Source: Chitinophaga pinensis (lineage in GTDB: Bacteria; Bacteroidota; Bacteroidia; UKL13-3). Taken from it: a DNA stretch of 64,000 nt. The translations under genes and the position numbers were made by a program. The stretch is from the NCBI GenBank assembly GCA_945861965.1, contig CAMAWM010000004.1, forward strand, positions 32,403-96,402, given 5' to 3'. Shown here piece by piece: positions 36,706 through 44,854 of this stretch. The notes below the pieces were generated by a model. That model saw only the letters and a program-made list of their open reading frames with translations. It was not told the origin of the DNA and did not search any database. Each line of letters begins with the position of its first letter. Within the stretch, counting starts at the first letter, position 1.

Positions 36706-38100
36706 TTATTTGATTTCGCCAAGTGATTTTTTTAAGTCTATTTCAGAAACTAAAAGTTCGTAAACAGAGCTTAAGTAATTTGTTTGTGCAGTTTTTAATT
36801 CCGATTCTGCGCTGCTTAATTCCAAGCCACTTCCAACACCTTCTTTGTATTTCAGGCTTGCTCGTTTGTATATTTCATCTGCTAGTTGCATGTTTTTCTT
36901 TTGCAATGCCACTAATTCTTTCGATCTAGCAAATTTTGTTTTAGCTGTATATCGGTCTATTTCAATAGATGTTTGTAATAATTTTTGACCGTTTTCAATT
37001 TTTTGTTGATTTATTTTTGTTTGTTGAATTTGATTTGATTTGCGCAATCCATCAAAAATTGGGACACTTAAATTTACTCCAACCATAGCTCCACTATACC
37101 ATTGTTTTCCGACATCATTAAACTCTTGTCCAAACGTGTTTCGTTGAACAGAACCAAAAGCCCACAACGATGGCATGTAACCTACCTGATATCTTTTCAT
37201 GTCATAATTATTCAGCATTTTTTGTTGTTCCAAAATTTGAAACTCAATTCGTTTGTTGTAGTTGCTTGAATTGATATCTAACGCAATATCATTTACATCG
37301 TTTCCAATTACATCCAATTTATCAGTCAATTCAAAGTTGTCTTTAAAGTCAGCGCCCATTTGCAGTTTCAATAATTGTTGAACAATGGCATATTGATCTT
37401 TTAATTTCTCGCGTTGAATAGTTGCATTTGAAAGACTTAATGCAATTCTGTCAGCATCAATTTTTTCAACAAATCCAGCAATTTTCATCTCATTGATATC
37501 GTGCGAAGTTTTTTCTAGTGTTTCAATATTTTTATCCAGCATAGCCAAACTAGCTTCGGTTAGTAAAACCAAATAATACGATTTGCTTACATTAATTTCA
37601 AGCTCAATTGCAGTTTGATTTCGACTAAGTTTCGATAAATTAACAAACTCTTGAGCAGCTTTTAATCCTAAGAAAAAAGTTCCATCAAAAATTAATTGAT
37701 TAGCAGAAATACTTGCGTTTAAACTATTCTTAACTCCAAACTGAACCGGAAAAATTGCAGAAGACGGACGCGGGGTACTGCTCGAAATCAAGTTGTATTT
37801 TATTAAATTGTTATAAACTGCAGGACTAATAAAATCAGGCAGCGCAGAGGTTGCAATCTCAATATTATTGACAAATTGAACTTGCCCATTTATTTGCGGC
37901 AATCCACTCGCCAAAATTTCATTCGCTTTTTTTTGTGCTGCCTGATGATCAAGTATAGCATTTTTTAGCACAGGGCTATTTGCTTTGGCAAATGCAATGG
38001 CTTCTTTCAGACTGATTTTTTTTGTTTCCGATTGTTGCGCATTCAAACATAATACTGAACTAACAACTAGGAATAAAACCAGATTAATTTTTATTTTCAT
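36706..38100 (-). CDS. TolC-family outer-membrane efflux channel
   Basis: A 464-residue outer-membrane channel. The signal peptide ends near CLNAQ. The mature region begins ISLKEAIAFAKANSPVLKNAIL, the usual first repeat of the outer membrane efflux protein domain, followed by QKKANEILASGLPQINGQ. Two repeats of helices and strands are visible, with GVNLSVPIFDGLRKSNQI in the second. The C-terminus has YKEGVGSGLELSSAESELKTAQ, the typical helical barrel end. It lies directly upstream of the adaptor gene and 4 bp downstream of the tetR gene, so it is part of one efflux operon. Confidence 0.93.
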   Translation of the reverse strand: MKIKINLVLFLVVSSVLCLNAQQSETKKISLKEAIAFAKANSPVLKNAILDHQAAQKKANEILASGLPQINGQVQFVNNIEIATSALPDFISPAVYNNLIKYNLISSSTPRPSSAIFPVQFGVKNSLNASISANQLIFDGTFFLGLKAAQEFVNLSKLSRNQTAIELEINVSKSYYLVLLTEASLAMLDKNIETLEKTSHDINEMKIAGFVEKIDADRIALSLSNATIQREKLKDQYAIVQQLLKLQMGADFKDNFELTDKLDVIGNDVNDIALDINSSNYNKRIEFQILEQQKMLNNYDMKRYQVGYMPSLWAFGSVQRNTFGQEFNDVGKQWYSGAMVGVNLSVPIFDGLRKSNQIQQTKINQQKIENGQKLLQTSIEIDRYTAKTKFARSKELVALQKKNMQLADEIYKRASLKYKEGVGSGLELSSAESELKTAQTNYLSSVYELLVSEIDLKKSLGEIK

Positions 38101-38104
38101 TTTT

Positions 38105-38716
38105 TTAACGTCTTTTTTTTAATTTTTCATTTAAAATTTCCAAGCCTTTTTCTGTACATATTCCGCGCAAATGATATTTTATTATTTCGAAATGAACTTC
38201 TTGAAAATCTTTACTTTCGTTCATGTACAATTCAGGACTTATTAAAAAATCAATTAAATGAATGTAAAGTCTAGCAATTAACTTTTCATTTATGTCTTTA
38301 TTGTAAAATCCTTTTTTTTTGCCTTGCTCTAAATTTGACAGTATTTTATTGTACACATAGTTTGTACGAAATCCATACAACTTATCCCAAGCGGGTTTAA
38401 AATATTTTTTCAAATCAAACAACACACTTGGGTTTATTTGTTTGTCTCTCTCGCTTATCGAATCTGTAATATTTAATATGAAACTAACCGGATCGCTTCC
38501 TTGTTTTTTAATTTCTTCGCAGCAGTTTATTTCTTCTTGAAGGTGTTGTTCAACTGCTTCGTCAACCAACTTGGTTTTATCTTCAAAATACTGATACAAT
38601 GTCTTTTTTGAGATGCCCAACTCACGTGCAATGTCATCCATTGTAATGCTTTTAAAGCCAAATTTCATAAACAATGAAGAGGCTCCGCGCAATATTTTTA
38701 TTTTGGTTTCGGGCAT
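38105..38716 (-). CDS. TetR-family transcriptional regulator of the efflux operon
   Basis: A 203-residue cytoplasmic repressor from ATG 38716 (a TTG at 38740 would add eight residues). The N-terminal helix-turn-helix is clear: ILRGASSLFMKFGFKSITMDDIARELGISKKTLYQYFEDK, with the recognition helix in SKKTLYQYF. The C-terminal ligand domain is alpha-helical and divergent. It is the first gene of the unit, 4 bp before tolC, so it probably controls its own expression and that of the pump through a site in the 38.72-38.89 kb spacer. I did not find an obvious palindrome there. The inducer is unknown. Confidence 0.9.
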   Translation of the reverse strand: MPETKIKILRGASSLFMKFGFKSITMDDIARELGISKKTLYQYFEDKTKLVDEAVEQHLQEEINCCEEIKKQGSDPVSFILNITDSISERDKQINPSVLFDLKKYFKPAWDKLYGFRTNYVYNKILSNLEQGKKKGFYNKDINEKLIARLYIHLIDFLISPELYMNESKDFQEVHFEIIKYHLRGICTEKGLEILNEKLKKRR

Positions 38717-38841
38717 TTGAATTCTGAAATTCTGCGGCAAATATCAGAAATGATTTTCACATTGGAAACTATTTACGCAAAAATAGTTTCCTGAGTTTTG
38801 TTTGTTTTTTACAATTATTCTTAAAGTGTAGTCTAATGCTT

Positions 38842-38849
38842 TATTTTTG
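38842..38849 (+). promoter_or_regulatory. Candidate -7 element (TATTTTTG) for rluF
   Basis: TATTTTTG matches the Bacteroidota TAnnTTTG -7 element 45 bp before the rluF ATG at 38895. The expected -33 TTTG is not at the right spacing. It lies in the spacer shared with the divergent tetR gene. Confidence 0.25.
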
Positions 38850-38894
38850 TCCAAATAGCAACAAAGAAATGCTTTTGATTGGCTGATAATTCTT

Positions 38895-39665
38895 ATGGTT
38901 TCAAAAAAAAATACTAACGATGGCTCTATCAATATAAATAAATTTATAAGCGATAGTGGGCTTTGTTCAAGGCGAGAAGCAGAACGTTTTATAACTGAGG
39001 AACGAGTAACTATAAATAAAAAACCCGCAAAATTAGGTAACCGAGTTAGACAAAACGATGTTGTAAAATTAGATGGCGAGAGAATCAACTCTTCGGTAAA
39101 CGAAATTTACATCGCATTTAATAAACCCGTTGGCATTATATGCACAACAGAAATGCATGTTCGCAATAACATCATTCACTACATCAATTACCCTAAACGC
39201 ATGTTTCCAATTGGCCGATTGGATAAAGACTCTGAAGGTTTAATTTTCTTAACCAACGATGGAAATATTGTAAATAAAATATTGCGTGCCGGCAACAATC
39301 ACGAAAAAGAATATATAGTTACGGTTAACAAGCCAATAACCGAAAATTTTATTGATAAAATGTCTAATGGTTTACCAATACTTGGCGCAACAACTAAAAA
39401 ATGTGTAGTTGAACAACAAACAGAATTTGGATTTAAAATCATCCTTACTCAAGGATTAAATCGTCAAATTAGACGCATGTGCGAATATTTGGGTTATGAT
39501 GTAAAAAAACTGAAACGCACACGAATAATGAACATTGGATTGAAAAATATAAAGTTGGGCGAGTGGAGAGATTTTACTGAAAAAGAAGTGGATGAGTTGC
39601 AAAAATTATTGAGTAAATCAAGTAAAACAAATGAGTCGTTTCAAGTTGATGATTTTGAGGATTGA
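38895..39665 (+). CDS. rluF: 23S rRNA pseudouridine synthase of the RluB/E/F type (likely RluF)
   Basis: A 256-residue cytoplasmic RNA-modifying enzyme. Residues 13-60 are an S4 RNA-binding domain ([20 protein letters not shown]). The catalytic domain carries [17 protein letters not shown] with the active-site D110, plus the typical [12 protein letters not shown] (residues 75-86), which fits RluF better than RluB or RluE. Later motifs are [22 protein letters not shown] and MNIGLKN. RluF of E. coli modifies U2604 of 23S rRNA. Assignment to RluF rather than a sister enzyme is likely but not certain. A uridine kinase gene follows 83 bp later. Confidence 0.86.
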   Translation: MVSKKNTNDGSININKFISDSGLCSRREAERFITEERVTINKKPAKLGNRVRQNDVVKLDGERINSSVNEIYIAFNKPVGIICTTEMHVRNNIIHYINYPKRMFPIGRLDKDSEGLIFLTNDGNIVNKILRAGNNHEKEYIVTVNKPITENFIDKMSNGLPILGATTKKCVVEQQTEFGFKIILTQGLNRQIRRMCEYLGYDVKKLKRTRIMNIGLKNIKLGEWRDFTEKEVDELQKLLSKSSKTNESFQVDDFED

Positions 39666-39748
39666 TGCGATGAAAATAGCAATGTGTTGAAATAATTTTA
39701 TTAAACTCGAATGTTGAAAATCGAATTAGTTATTTATCCCTTTTAATA

Positions 39749-40366
39749 ATGTCAGGAACTTATTTAGTAGGATTAACAGGTGGAAGTGCAAGCGGGAAAA
39801 CGCACTTTTTAAATTCATTGAAAAAACATTTCAATGCTGATGAACTTTGCATAATTTCTCAGGATAATTATTACAAACATTTGCATCACCACAAGTTGGA
39901 CGAATTAGGAAATGTGAATTACGACTTGCCCGACTGCATTGATTTAAACGCTTTTGCAAATGATGTTAAACTATTGCATGATGGCAAAGCAGTTTATCGA
40001 CACGAATATTTATTTCAGCACGAAAATCAACAAGGCGAATTGCTTGAGTTTAAACCTGCACCAATTGTAATCTGCGAAGGTCTTTTTATCTTTTATCACC
40101 AAGAAATTTTTAAGCAATTTGATTTAAAAATATTTATTCAGGCCGAAGAAAGTATCGCATTGCAACGAAGATTTAAACGCGATGTAGCCGAAAGAAATAT
40201 TCCAGAAGATTTTGTTTTGTATCAATGGAAAAACCATGTATTGCCAGCATATCAAAAGTACCTTTTACCTTTTATGGCACAAGCAGATATTGTTGTAAAC
40301 AACAATGAACATTTTGACAAAAGTTTAGACTTGCTTAAGAATCATTTTAATACAATTCTAGGTTGA
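39749..40366 (+). CDS. udk: Uridine kinase-like P-loop kinase
   Basis: A 205-residue cytoplasmic kinase. The P-loop GGSASGKT is at residues 11-18. SQDNYYKHLHHHKLDELGNVNYDLPDCID is typical of uridine/cytidine kinases, with the DNYYK segment contacting the base. The segment PIVICEGLFIFYHQEIF and the lid arginines in RRFKRDVAERN complete the pattern. It would phosphorylate uridine and cytidine for pyrimidine salvage. Phosphoribulokinase is a close relative but less likely at this length. The gene is separate from the YceI gene on the other strand by 19 bp. Confidence 0.88.
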   Translation: MSGTYLVGLTGGSASGKTHFLNSLKKHFNADELCIISQDNYYKHLHHHKLDELGNVNYDLPDCIDLNAFANDVKLLHDGKAVYRHEYLFQHENQQGELLEFKPAPIVICEGLFIFYHQEIFKQFDLKIFIQAEESIALQRRFKRDVAERNIPEDFVLYQWKNHVLPAYQKYLLPFMAQADIVVNNNEHFDKSLDLLKNHFNTILG

Positions 40367-40385
40367 CAAAGCTATAAATTGCAAC

Positions 40386-40958
40386 TTACTTTTTCGCACC
40401 AACCAAACGAATTCTTACATTAAATTTATCCTCAATAAATTTATCTCCAATTTCAGAGAAAAACTTTAACGACATAAATTTTATATCGTACAAAGTGCGG
40501 TCAATATCGAACTCGGCATTGGTTATCATTTCACCATTTTCATTAATAAAAACCATCGCAGCAAAAGTAATGGAATGGCTAATTCCTTTAATTGTTAAAT
40601 CCGCTGTGATTTCGTAATTGTTTTTTGTTTTCGAATCTTTTAAGAAAACAGCTTTCGTAATTTTTAATGTTGCAGTTTTGAATTTATCAGTCGAAAAAAA
40701 ATCTTCTGATTTTAAATGCCCAACTAATTTGTCTTTGTATTCGCCTGTTAAGTCGGTGCATTCTATTGAACTCATATCCATTTCAAAAGTTCCTGCAGTT
40801 AAATTATTTTTATTGAAAATCGCATTTCCAGATGAAAACTTTACTGTTCCTGTGTGTTCGCCTGTTGGTTTTTTACCTACCCAAGTAAAGGTAGATTTAG
40901 TATTGTCAATTGTGTAAGTTGTTTCAGATTGAGAAAATGCAAGGCTTGAAAACACCAA
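40386..40958 (-). CDS. YceI-family lipid-binding protein, signal peptide split by a frameshift
   Basis: A 190-residue YceI domain, an eight-stranded antiparallel barrel that binds isoprenoid-type lipids in the periplasm. Visible signatures are TYTIDNTKSTFTWVGKK (start), GTFEMDMSSIECTDL, FKTATLKITK, TADLTIKGISHSI and RTLYDIKFMSLKF. In this frame the only start is TTG at 40958, giving MVFSSLAFSQ, the last part of a signal peptide. The rest of the signal peptide (MKKKLVISTFVALV) lies upstream but one base out of frame, split by ten A residues at 40983-40992; see the separate entry. The domain itself is intact. Convergent with udk and 72 bp after the amidohydrolase stop. Confidence 0.85.
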   Translation of the reverse strand: MVFSSLAFSQSETTYTIDNTKSTFTWVGKKPTGEHTGTVKFSSGNAIFNKNNLTAGTFEMDMSSIECTDLTGEYKDKLVGHLKSEDFFSTDKFKTATLKITKAVFLKDSKTKNNYEITADLTIKGISHSITFAAMVFINENGEMITNAEFDIDRTLYDIKFMSLKFFSEIGDKFIEDKFNVRIRLVGAKK

Positions 40959-40982
40959 AGCGACAAATGTTGAGATTACTAA

Positions 40983-40992
40983 TTTTTTTTTT
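40983..40992. other. Ten-base homopolymer (poly-A on minus strand) at the start of the YceI gene
   Basis: Directly after the ATG at 40993-40995 the minus strand has ten A residues. With nine the ATG would read MKKKLVISTFVALVFSSLAFSQ, a perfect signal peptide joined to the YceI domain. With ten, the frame of the domain runs into TGA directly before the lysine codons. It can be a sequencing or assembly indel, a slippage-prone phase switch, or an off-state mutation. Confidence 0.7.
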
Positions 40993-41029
40993 CATACAAT
41001 AGATATTAGATGTTTATGTTTAGAGTTAA

Positions 41030-42664
41030 TTATTTAATTTTTTTTCCTGCAAGGATAAGTTGTTTTGGTTTAGTATTTCTAATTTTTAGTTTATGATTTT
41101 CGTTCATCAAATCAATATCACAAACTATAAAATCTGCAAATTTCCCGATCTCAATGCTTCCTTTTTTATTTTCCTCAAATGCCGACCGAGCTGCCCAAAT
41201 CGTCATTCCGCGCAATGCTTCCTCTCTTGTCAATGCATTGTTTGTTTGAAAACCAGAAACTGGTTTCTCTTGATTATCCATTCTAAAAACTGCAGCATAA
41301 AACGTATAAAATGGCGATACATTTTCGACTGGAAAATCAGTTCCTAATGGAATCCATCCATTTTGAATTAGCAAATCTTTGTAGGCATACGCATTTTTTA
41401 TTCTATCGTTTTCTAATCTTTCATCGGCCCAATTCATATCGCTTGTTGCGTGTGTTGGCTGAACAGATGGAATGATATTGAATTTTTTATACATGGCTAA
41501 ATCAGAAGCATCAACAACCTGAGCATGTTCAATTCGCCAACGTTTGCGGTTATTTTCTCCAAGGTATTTTGCATACAAATTTAAAACCAAACGATTTGCC
41601 GAATCGCCAATACAATGTGTACACAACTGAAAATTACTTTTTGAAATTCTTCTGACATACAACTCCATTTTATTTTTATCAGTTAACAAAAATCCATAAT
41701 GATTTTTTTCGTCTGAATACGGTTTTAACAAACATGCACCGCGCGAACCCAAAGCTCCATCGGCATACATTTTAAAACTTGAGACATTCATCTTTTCATT
41801 TTTGTATGTTCCTCGTTTTAAATAATACTCAACATTTTTTTCGCTAATGCTAATCATTGCAAAGACGCGTATTTTTAAATCCCCCGATTTTTGCAACGAA
41901 TCAATTAAATTAATTTCTTCGGGTTCTAAACCTGCATCACAAACACTGGTTAAGCCATTTTCAAAACATATTTTTTCGGCTAATTTTAATGCTTTTATTT
42001 TTTCAGTCAATGCCATTTGCGGCAATGATTTTGTTACCAAGTCAACCGCATTATCAATTAATACACCTGTTGGTTTATTCGTTGCGTCCTTCACTATTTT
42101 TCCGCCATCTACTTTTGTGCTTTGATCAATTTGAGCCCTATTTAATAAAAAATTATTTACAATGGCTGCATGTCCATCAACCCTTTTTAATAAAACCGGA
42201 ATGTTTGGAAATGCATCGTTTAATTTTTCGTTTGACGGAAAATTTTTATCCGTCCATAGATTTTGATCCCAGCCTCTTCCTAAAATTAAAGCAGGTTTAT
42301 TTGTTTGATAAAATAATTTGCAGCATTCAATTACTTCATCAAATGAAGTGCAAGCCGTTAAATCAACTTGCTGCATAAATCTTCCTAATCCGTAAAAATG
42401 GCTGTGTGCATCAATTAAACCAGGATAAATATAATTTCCATTCAAATCTATTTTTTCATCCGCATCAAAATCGGCTAATACGTTTTTTGTTGAACCAACG
42501 GCTACAAATTTTCCGTCTTTAATTGCAAGCGCTTCAGCCACTTTAAAAGCAGAATCAACTGTATAAATTTTTGCATTAAAATAAAGTGAATCAACTTTTG
42601 TTTTTTGTTTGCACGCAAACAAAATCAACATAGTTAAAATCGGGAAAATGTGTTTTAAGGCCAT
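41030..42664 (-). CDS. Amidohydrolase-family lipoprotein (YtcJ-like)
   Basis: A 544-residue metal-dependent hydrolase. The signal peptide ends in the lipobox LFAC (C18), so it is anchored in the outer or inner membrane facing the periplasm. The composite domain has YPGLIDAHSHFYGLG, with the metal ligands H87 and H89. TCHCIGD-like motifs appear as LCTHCIGDSANRLVL (metal His), with RWRIEHAQVV and PLGTDFPVENVSPFYT further on (Asp and His ligands). Family members hydrolyse N-substituted amides or cyclic ureas; the substrate is not known. Typical of the Amidohydrolase_3 (YtcJ/exoenzyme) group. It ends 72 bp upstream of the YceI gene start. Confidence 0.87.
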   Translation of the reverse strand: MALKHIFPILTMLILFACKQKTKVDSLYFNAKIYTVDSAFKVAEALAIKDGKFVAVGSTKNVLADFDADEKIDLNGNYIYPGLIDAHSHFYGLGRFMQQVDLTACTSFDEVIECCKLFYQTNKPALILGRGWDQNLWTDKNFPSNEKLNDAFPNIPVLLKRVDGHAAIVNNFLLNRAQIDQSTKVDGGKIVKDATNKPTGVLIDNAVDLVTKSLPQMALTEKIKALKLAEKICFENGLTSVCDAGLEPEEINLIDSLQKSGDLKIRVFAMISISEKNVEYYLKRGTYKNEKMNVSSFKMYADGALGSRGACLLKPYSDEKNHYGFLLTDKNKMELYVRRISKSNFQLCTHCIGDSANRLVLNLYAKYLGENNRKRWRIEHAQVVDASDLAMYKKFNIIPSVQPTHATSDMNWADERLENDRIKNAYAYKDLLIQNGWIPLGTDFPVENVSPFYTFYAAVFRMDNQEKPVSGFQTNNALTREEALRGMTIWAARSAFEENKKGSIEIGKFADFIVCDIDLMNENHKLKIRNTKPKQLILAGKKIK

Positions 42665-42699
42665 TCGTTTCTACAATACTAAATATTAAACTTGTTAAT

Positions 42700-43941
42700 T
42701 TACTCTTTAATAAATCTTGAATAAAAGATTTTATTTTCTGTTGTAGTTATTTTTATTTGATACATTCCAATTTGCAAATCTGCAAGTGAAATATTTTCTG
42801 AAGTTGCACTATTATTTTTCTGTAAAACAACTTTCCCTTGCGCATTAAATACAACAATTTCGGATGCTTGGAAGTTTGAATTAAATAAAAAATACAAGGT
42901 GTTTTTTGCAGGATTTGGGTAAATTTTTATTGCATCAAAATCAATGTTTTCGTTCAAACTTGTTCCGCTTGGAATATACGTTACAACTGATTCGGTTGGC
43001 ACGTTATGTCCAGAGCCAGGACCAATATTTCCGCTTGTTATTACACCATAATACGTTTCACCAACTGTGTACGGATAAGCCGCATTTTTTAATGAATCTA
43101 TGGTTACAAAATATGCATACGTTCCAGAAGGATATTCCGGAGTCACACAAAATCTTCCGTTGTGTTCATCCAAATCACCGTATGCTTTTTCATAAATATA
43201 GTCTTCAATATAATATCCCAAAATATACGTTGAATTTACATTGGGTCCGTAATCGGCTGCCGAAAGTATGGTTCCATTTGGCAATGTGGTTCGTTGTGTG
43301 ATGTTGCGCAACCGATATCCGCTTTGCATTCTTTTGATAGTTCCTTTTCCAAGCGTATCGCTAAATCCATAAGGACCATAAATAGGAAATCCATCAAATG
43401 CATATCCAATAATTGGCGAATGATTGTTGGGATTATTATAGCTGAATAAACATCGCGGAATTAAATGATGATGGTACTCACCATTTGGTGCAGGATGCCC
43501 AAGGCAAGTATCAAAACTTGGCCCTTCAACAGTTATTGCATTTTGATTCCAGATTTTTTTGTTGGCGTATGAAAATGCGTCTTTGGCATTAAAAATACTC
43601 ACTCCATTTGTCCAAACTCCAATATGACCAAGTGCCGTAGCAGTATATGTCCCAGATTTTTTTTGTGGAGTTCTAGTTATTTTAAAACAAAAATTTTGGT
43701 TTGCCGGTGTGTTTGGATTTCCTGCCCAAGGACCAATGTCGTAGCCTGGAATGCAAGTGCAACTAACATAGACATTACTTGATGAATATTGCACTTTTTG
43801 GACATTGGTAAGTAAACCACCATATCCGCGCATGGAATCTAAATTCTGTATCCAGCTTTTAATTTCGGGCGCAACTTGAGCATTAGAAAAATTGAAAAAC
43901 AAAAGTGAGAAAATAAAAAGTGTGTGTGTTTTCATGTTCAT
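42700..43941 (-). CDS. Secreted YHYH-domain protein with type IX sorting domain
   Basis: A 413-residue extracellular protein. The signal peptide (FIFSLLFFNFSNAQ) ends near residue 21. The central domain (about 60-310) has FDTCLGHPAPNGEYHHHLIPRCLF, which matches the YHYH domain (the motif is HHH here rather than HYH), and DGFPIYGPYGFSD, a second conserved block that often marks these proteins. Many metal-type residues (His, Asp, Cys) suggest a metal site, but no enzyme activity is established. The C-terminus (KIYPNPAKNTLYFLF, ADLQIGMYQIKIT) is a T9SS sorting domain. Two ATG codons (43941, 43935) are possible starts. Confidence 0.85.
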   Translation of the reverse strand: MNMKTHTLFIFSLLFFNFSNAQVAPEIKSWIQNLDSMRGYGGLLTNVQKVQYSSSNVYVSCTCIPGYDIGPWAGNPNTPANQNFCFKITRTPQKKSGTYTATALGHIGVWTNGVSIFNAKDAFSYANKKIWNQNAITVEGPSFDTCLGHPAPNGEYHHHLIPRCLFSYNNPNNHSPIIGYAFDGFPIYGPYGFSDTLGKGTIKRMQSGYRLRNITQRTTLPNGTILSAADYGPNVNSTYILGYYIEDYIYEKAYGDLDEHNGRFCVTPEYPSGTYAYFVTIDSLKNAAYPYTVGETYYGVITSGNIGPGSGHNVPTESVVTYIPSGTSLNENIDFDAIKIYPNPAKNTLYFLFNSNFQASEIVVFNAQGKVVLQKNNSATSENISLADLQIGMYQIKITTTENKIFYSRFIKE

Positions 43942-44028
43942 TATTAATTAAATTTTGCCATTAAGATTTTTAACAAGTTTTAAAACTGAAAACTTCCCTT
44001 TTTTTCGGTCCAATCAAAAATAGAATTT

Positions 44029-44160
44029 TTATTCATTTAATCGGTATTCTATTGGTGTTTTATTTTTAAGAGATTGACGAGGTCTGTTATAATTGTAATC
44101 ATACATCCACTCTTTGCTAATATCTTTCGCTTTTTGATTTTTTTTAAAAGATTTCTCCAT
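44029..44160 (-). pseudogene. IS3-family transposase C-terminal remnant
   Basis: A 43-codon open frame (ATG 44160, stop at 44029-44031) encodes the end of an IS3-type OrfB transposase: KEWMYDYNYNRPRQSL followed by KNKTPIEYRLNE. This matches the last conserved block of the rve integrase domain (W-x-YDYN-x-NRP-x-SL-x-x-TP). The rest of the domain, including its DDE residues, is absent. The remnant is read on the minus strand and overlaps the end of the 80-residue ORF by 17 bp. The sequence after the stop (AATAGAAT...) may hold the inverted repeat of the lost element, but I cannot pair it with a left end. Confidence 0.78.
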
Positions 44161-44386
44161 AAAAAAAATATTTAAAAAACGATACTTTCCCATTCATAAC
44201 TTTTCTTAATTTCAAAATTTTTATAGTTTGAATGATAAATGCAATTGGCCAAATTAAAACGGCAATAGTGTGTATGACAATGTTTTTGAATATAGAGATA
44301 CCTAACTCTTTGCAGTGTGCTTTTTTATGTATTAAAATCAATGTATAAATGATTCCAAAACCAAAGTATAAATAAAGAAGAATCAT
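44144..44386 (-). CDS. Small membrane protein of unknown function
   Basis: An 80-residue ORF with two hydrophobic stretches (residues 2-19 and about 34-53, IVIHTIAVLIWPIAFIIQTI) and a positively charged loop KKAHCKELG between them. I do not recognise a family. It starts at ATG 44386 and ends inside the IS3 remnant, so its C-terminus may be an artefact of the insertion. It lies next to a decayed HEPN/nucleotidyltransferase pair. It could be a short real gene or noise in a scar. Confidence 0.4.
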   Translation of the reverse strand: MILLYLYFGFGIIYTLILIHKKAHCKELGISIFKNIVIHTIAVLIWPIAFIIQTIKILKLRKVMNGKVSFFKYFFYGEIF

Positions 44387-44422
44387 AGTATAAACTATTT
44401 TTAAATTGCCTTATAAAGCATG

Positions 44423-44608
44423 TTAATTTATGGCTATTCCATTATTATAAATCTCAGCAACAAAGGGGTTATTGTCTGGATTGTCATTTAAAGAAAAAGT
44501 ATGTAATTCAATATTTGTATGTTTTCCTAAGGCGCTGCCTACTTTTTCATAATCTAACATTCGTACTCCTGTAAATTATTCGGACCAAACTGCTAAGTCA
44601 ATATATTT
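44423..44608 (-). pseudogene. Remnant of a MNT-type nucleotidyltransferase (antitoxin-like) gene
   Basis: In one frame from 44608 to the stop at 44423 the minus strand reads YIDLAVWSE, a stop (TAA at 44576-44578), FTGVRMLDYEKVG and then NIELHTFSLNDN...NPFVAEIYNNGIAIN. The D-L-A-V-W-S segment is the second half of the GS...SDxDLAV catalytic motif of the minimal nucleotidyltransferases. The NPFVxEIxxxGI end is typical of the same family. The first catalytic Asp and the whole N-terminus, including the GSxxxG loop, are missing. A stop is in frame, so the gene is dead. It lies directly behind a HEPN fragment, the classical partner. Confidence 0.62.
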
Positions 44609-44694
44609 TTATTCCCATCTTTTAAATAAAGAGCCGTTTTCCAATCTTCTTCTGACTGATTTAACCAAAAATCAATATACTCTTGTTTGCTCAT
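44593..44694 (-). pseudogene. Remnant of a HEPN-domain protein (N-terminal 33 codons)
   Basis: An ATG at 44694 opens a 33-codon frame (MSKQEYIDFWLNQSEED, then WKTALYLKDGNKNILT, stop TAG). The pattern W-x-x-x-SEEDW-x-TA-x-YL is the start of the HEPN proteins found beside MNT nucleotidyltransferases. The helices that would carry the RxxxxH motif are absent. The sequence runs straight into the catalytic region of the nucleotidyltransferase remnant, so a deletion seems to have joined the beginning of one gene to the middle of the other. Confidence 0.58.
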
Positions 44695-44854
44695 TTATTT
44701 TCAAAAATACCATTTATTTGCATTAAAAGAAATTGTATTCAAACTTCAAAAAGTTTAGATTAAGTTCATAAGCTATGTGTGCAAAAATAATAAACTTCGT
44801 TTCTTTTTTCTATTAAACTTGTAAGACTTTTTATTTTCTAAATTTTAATCAATC

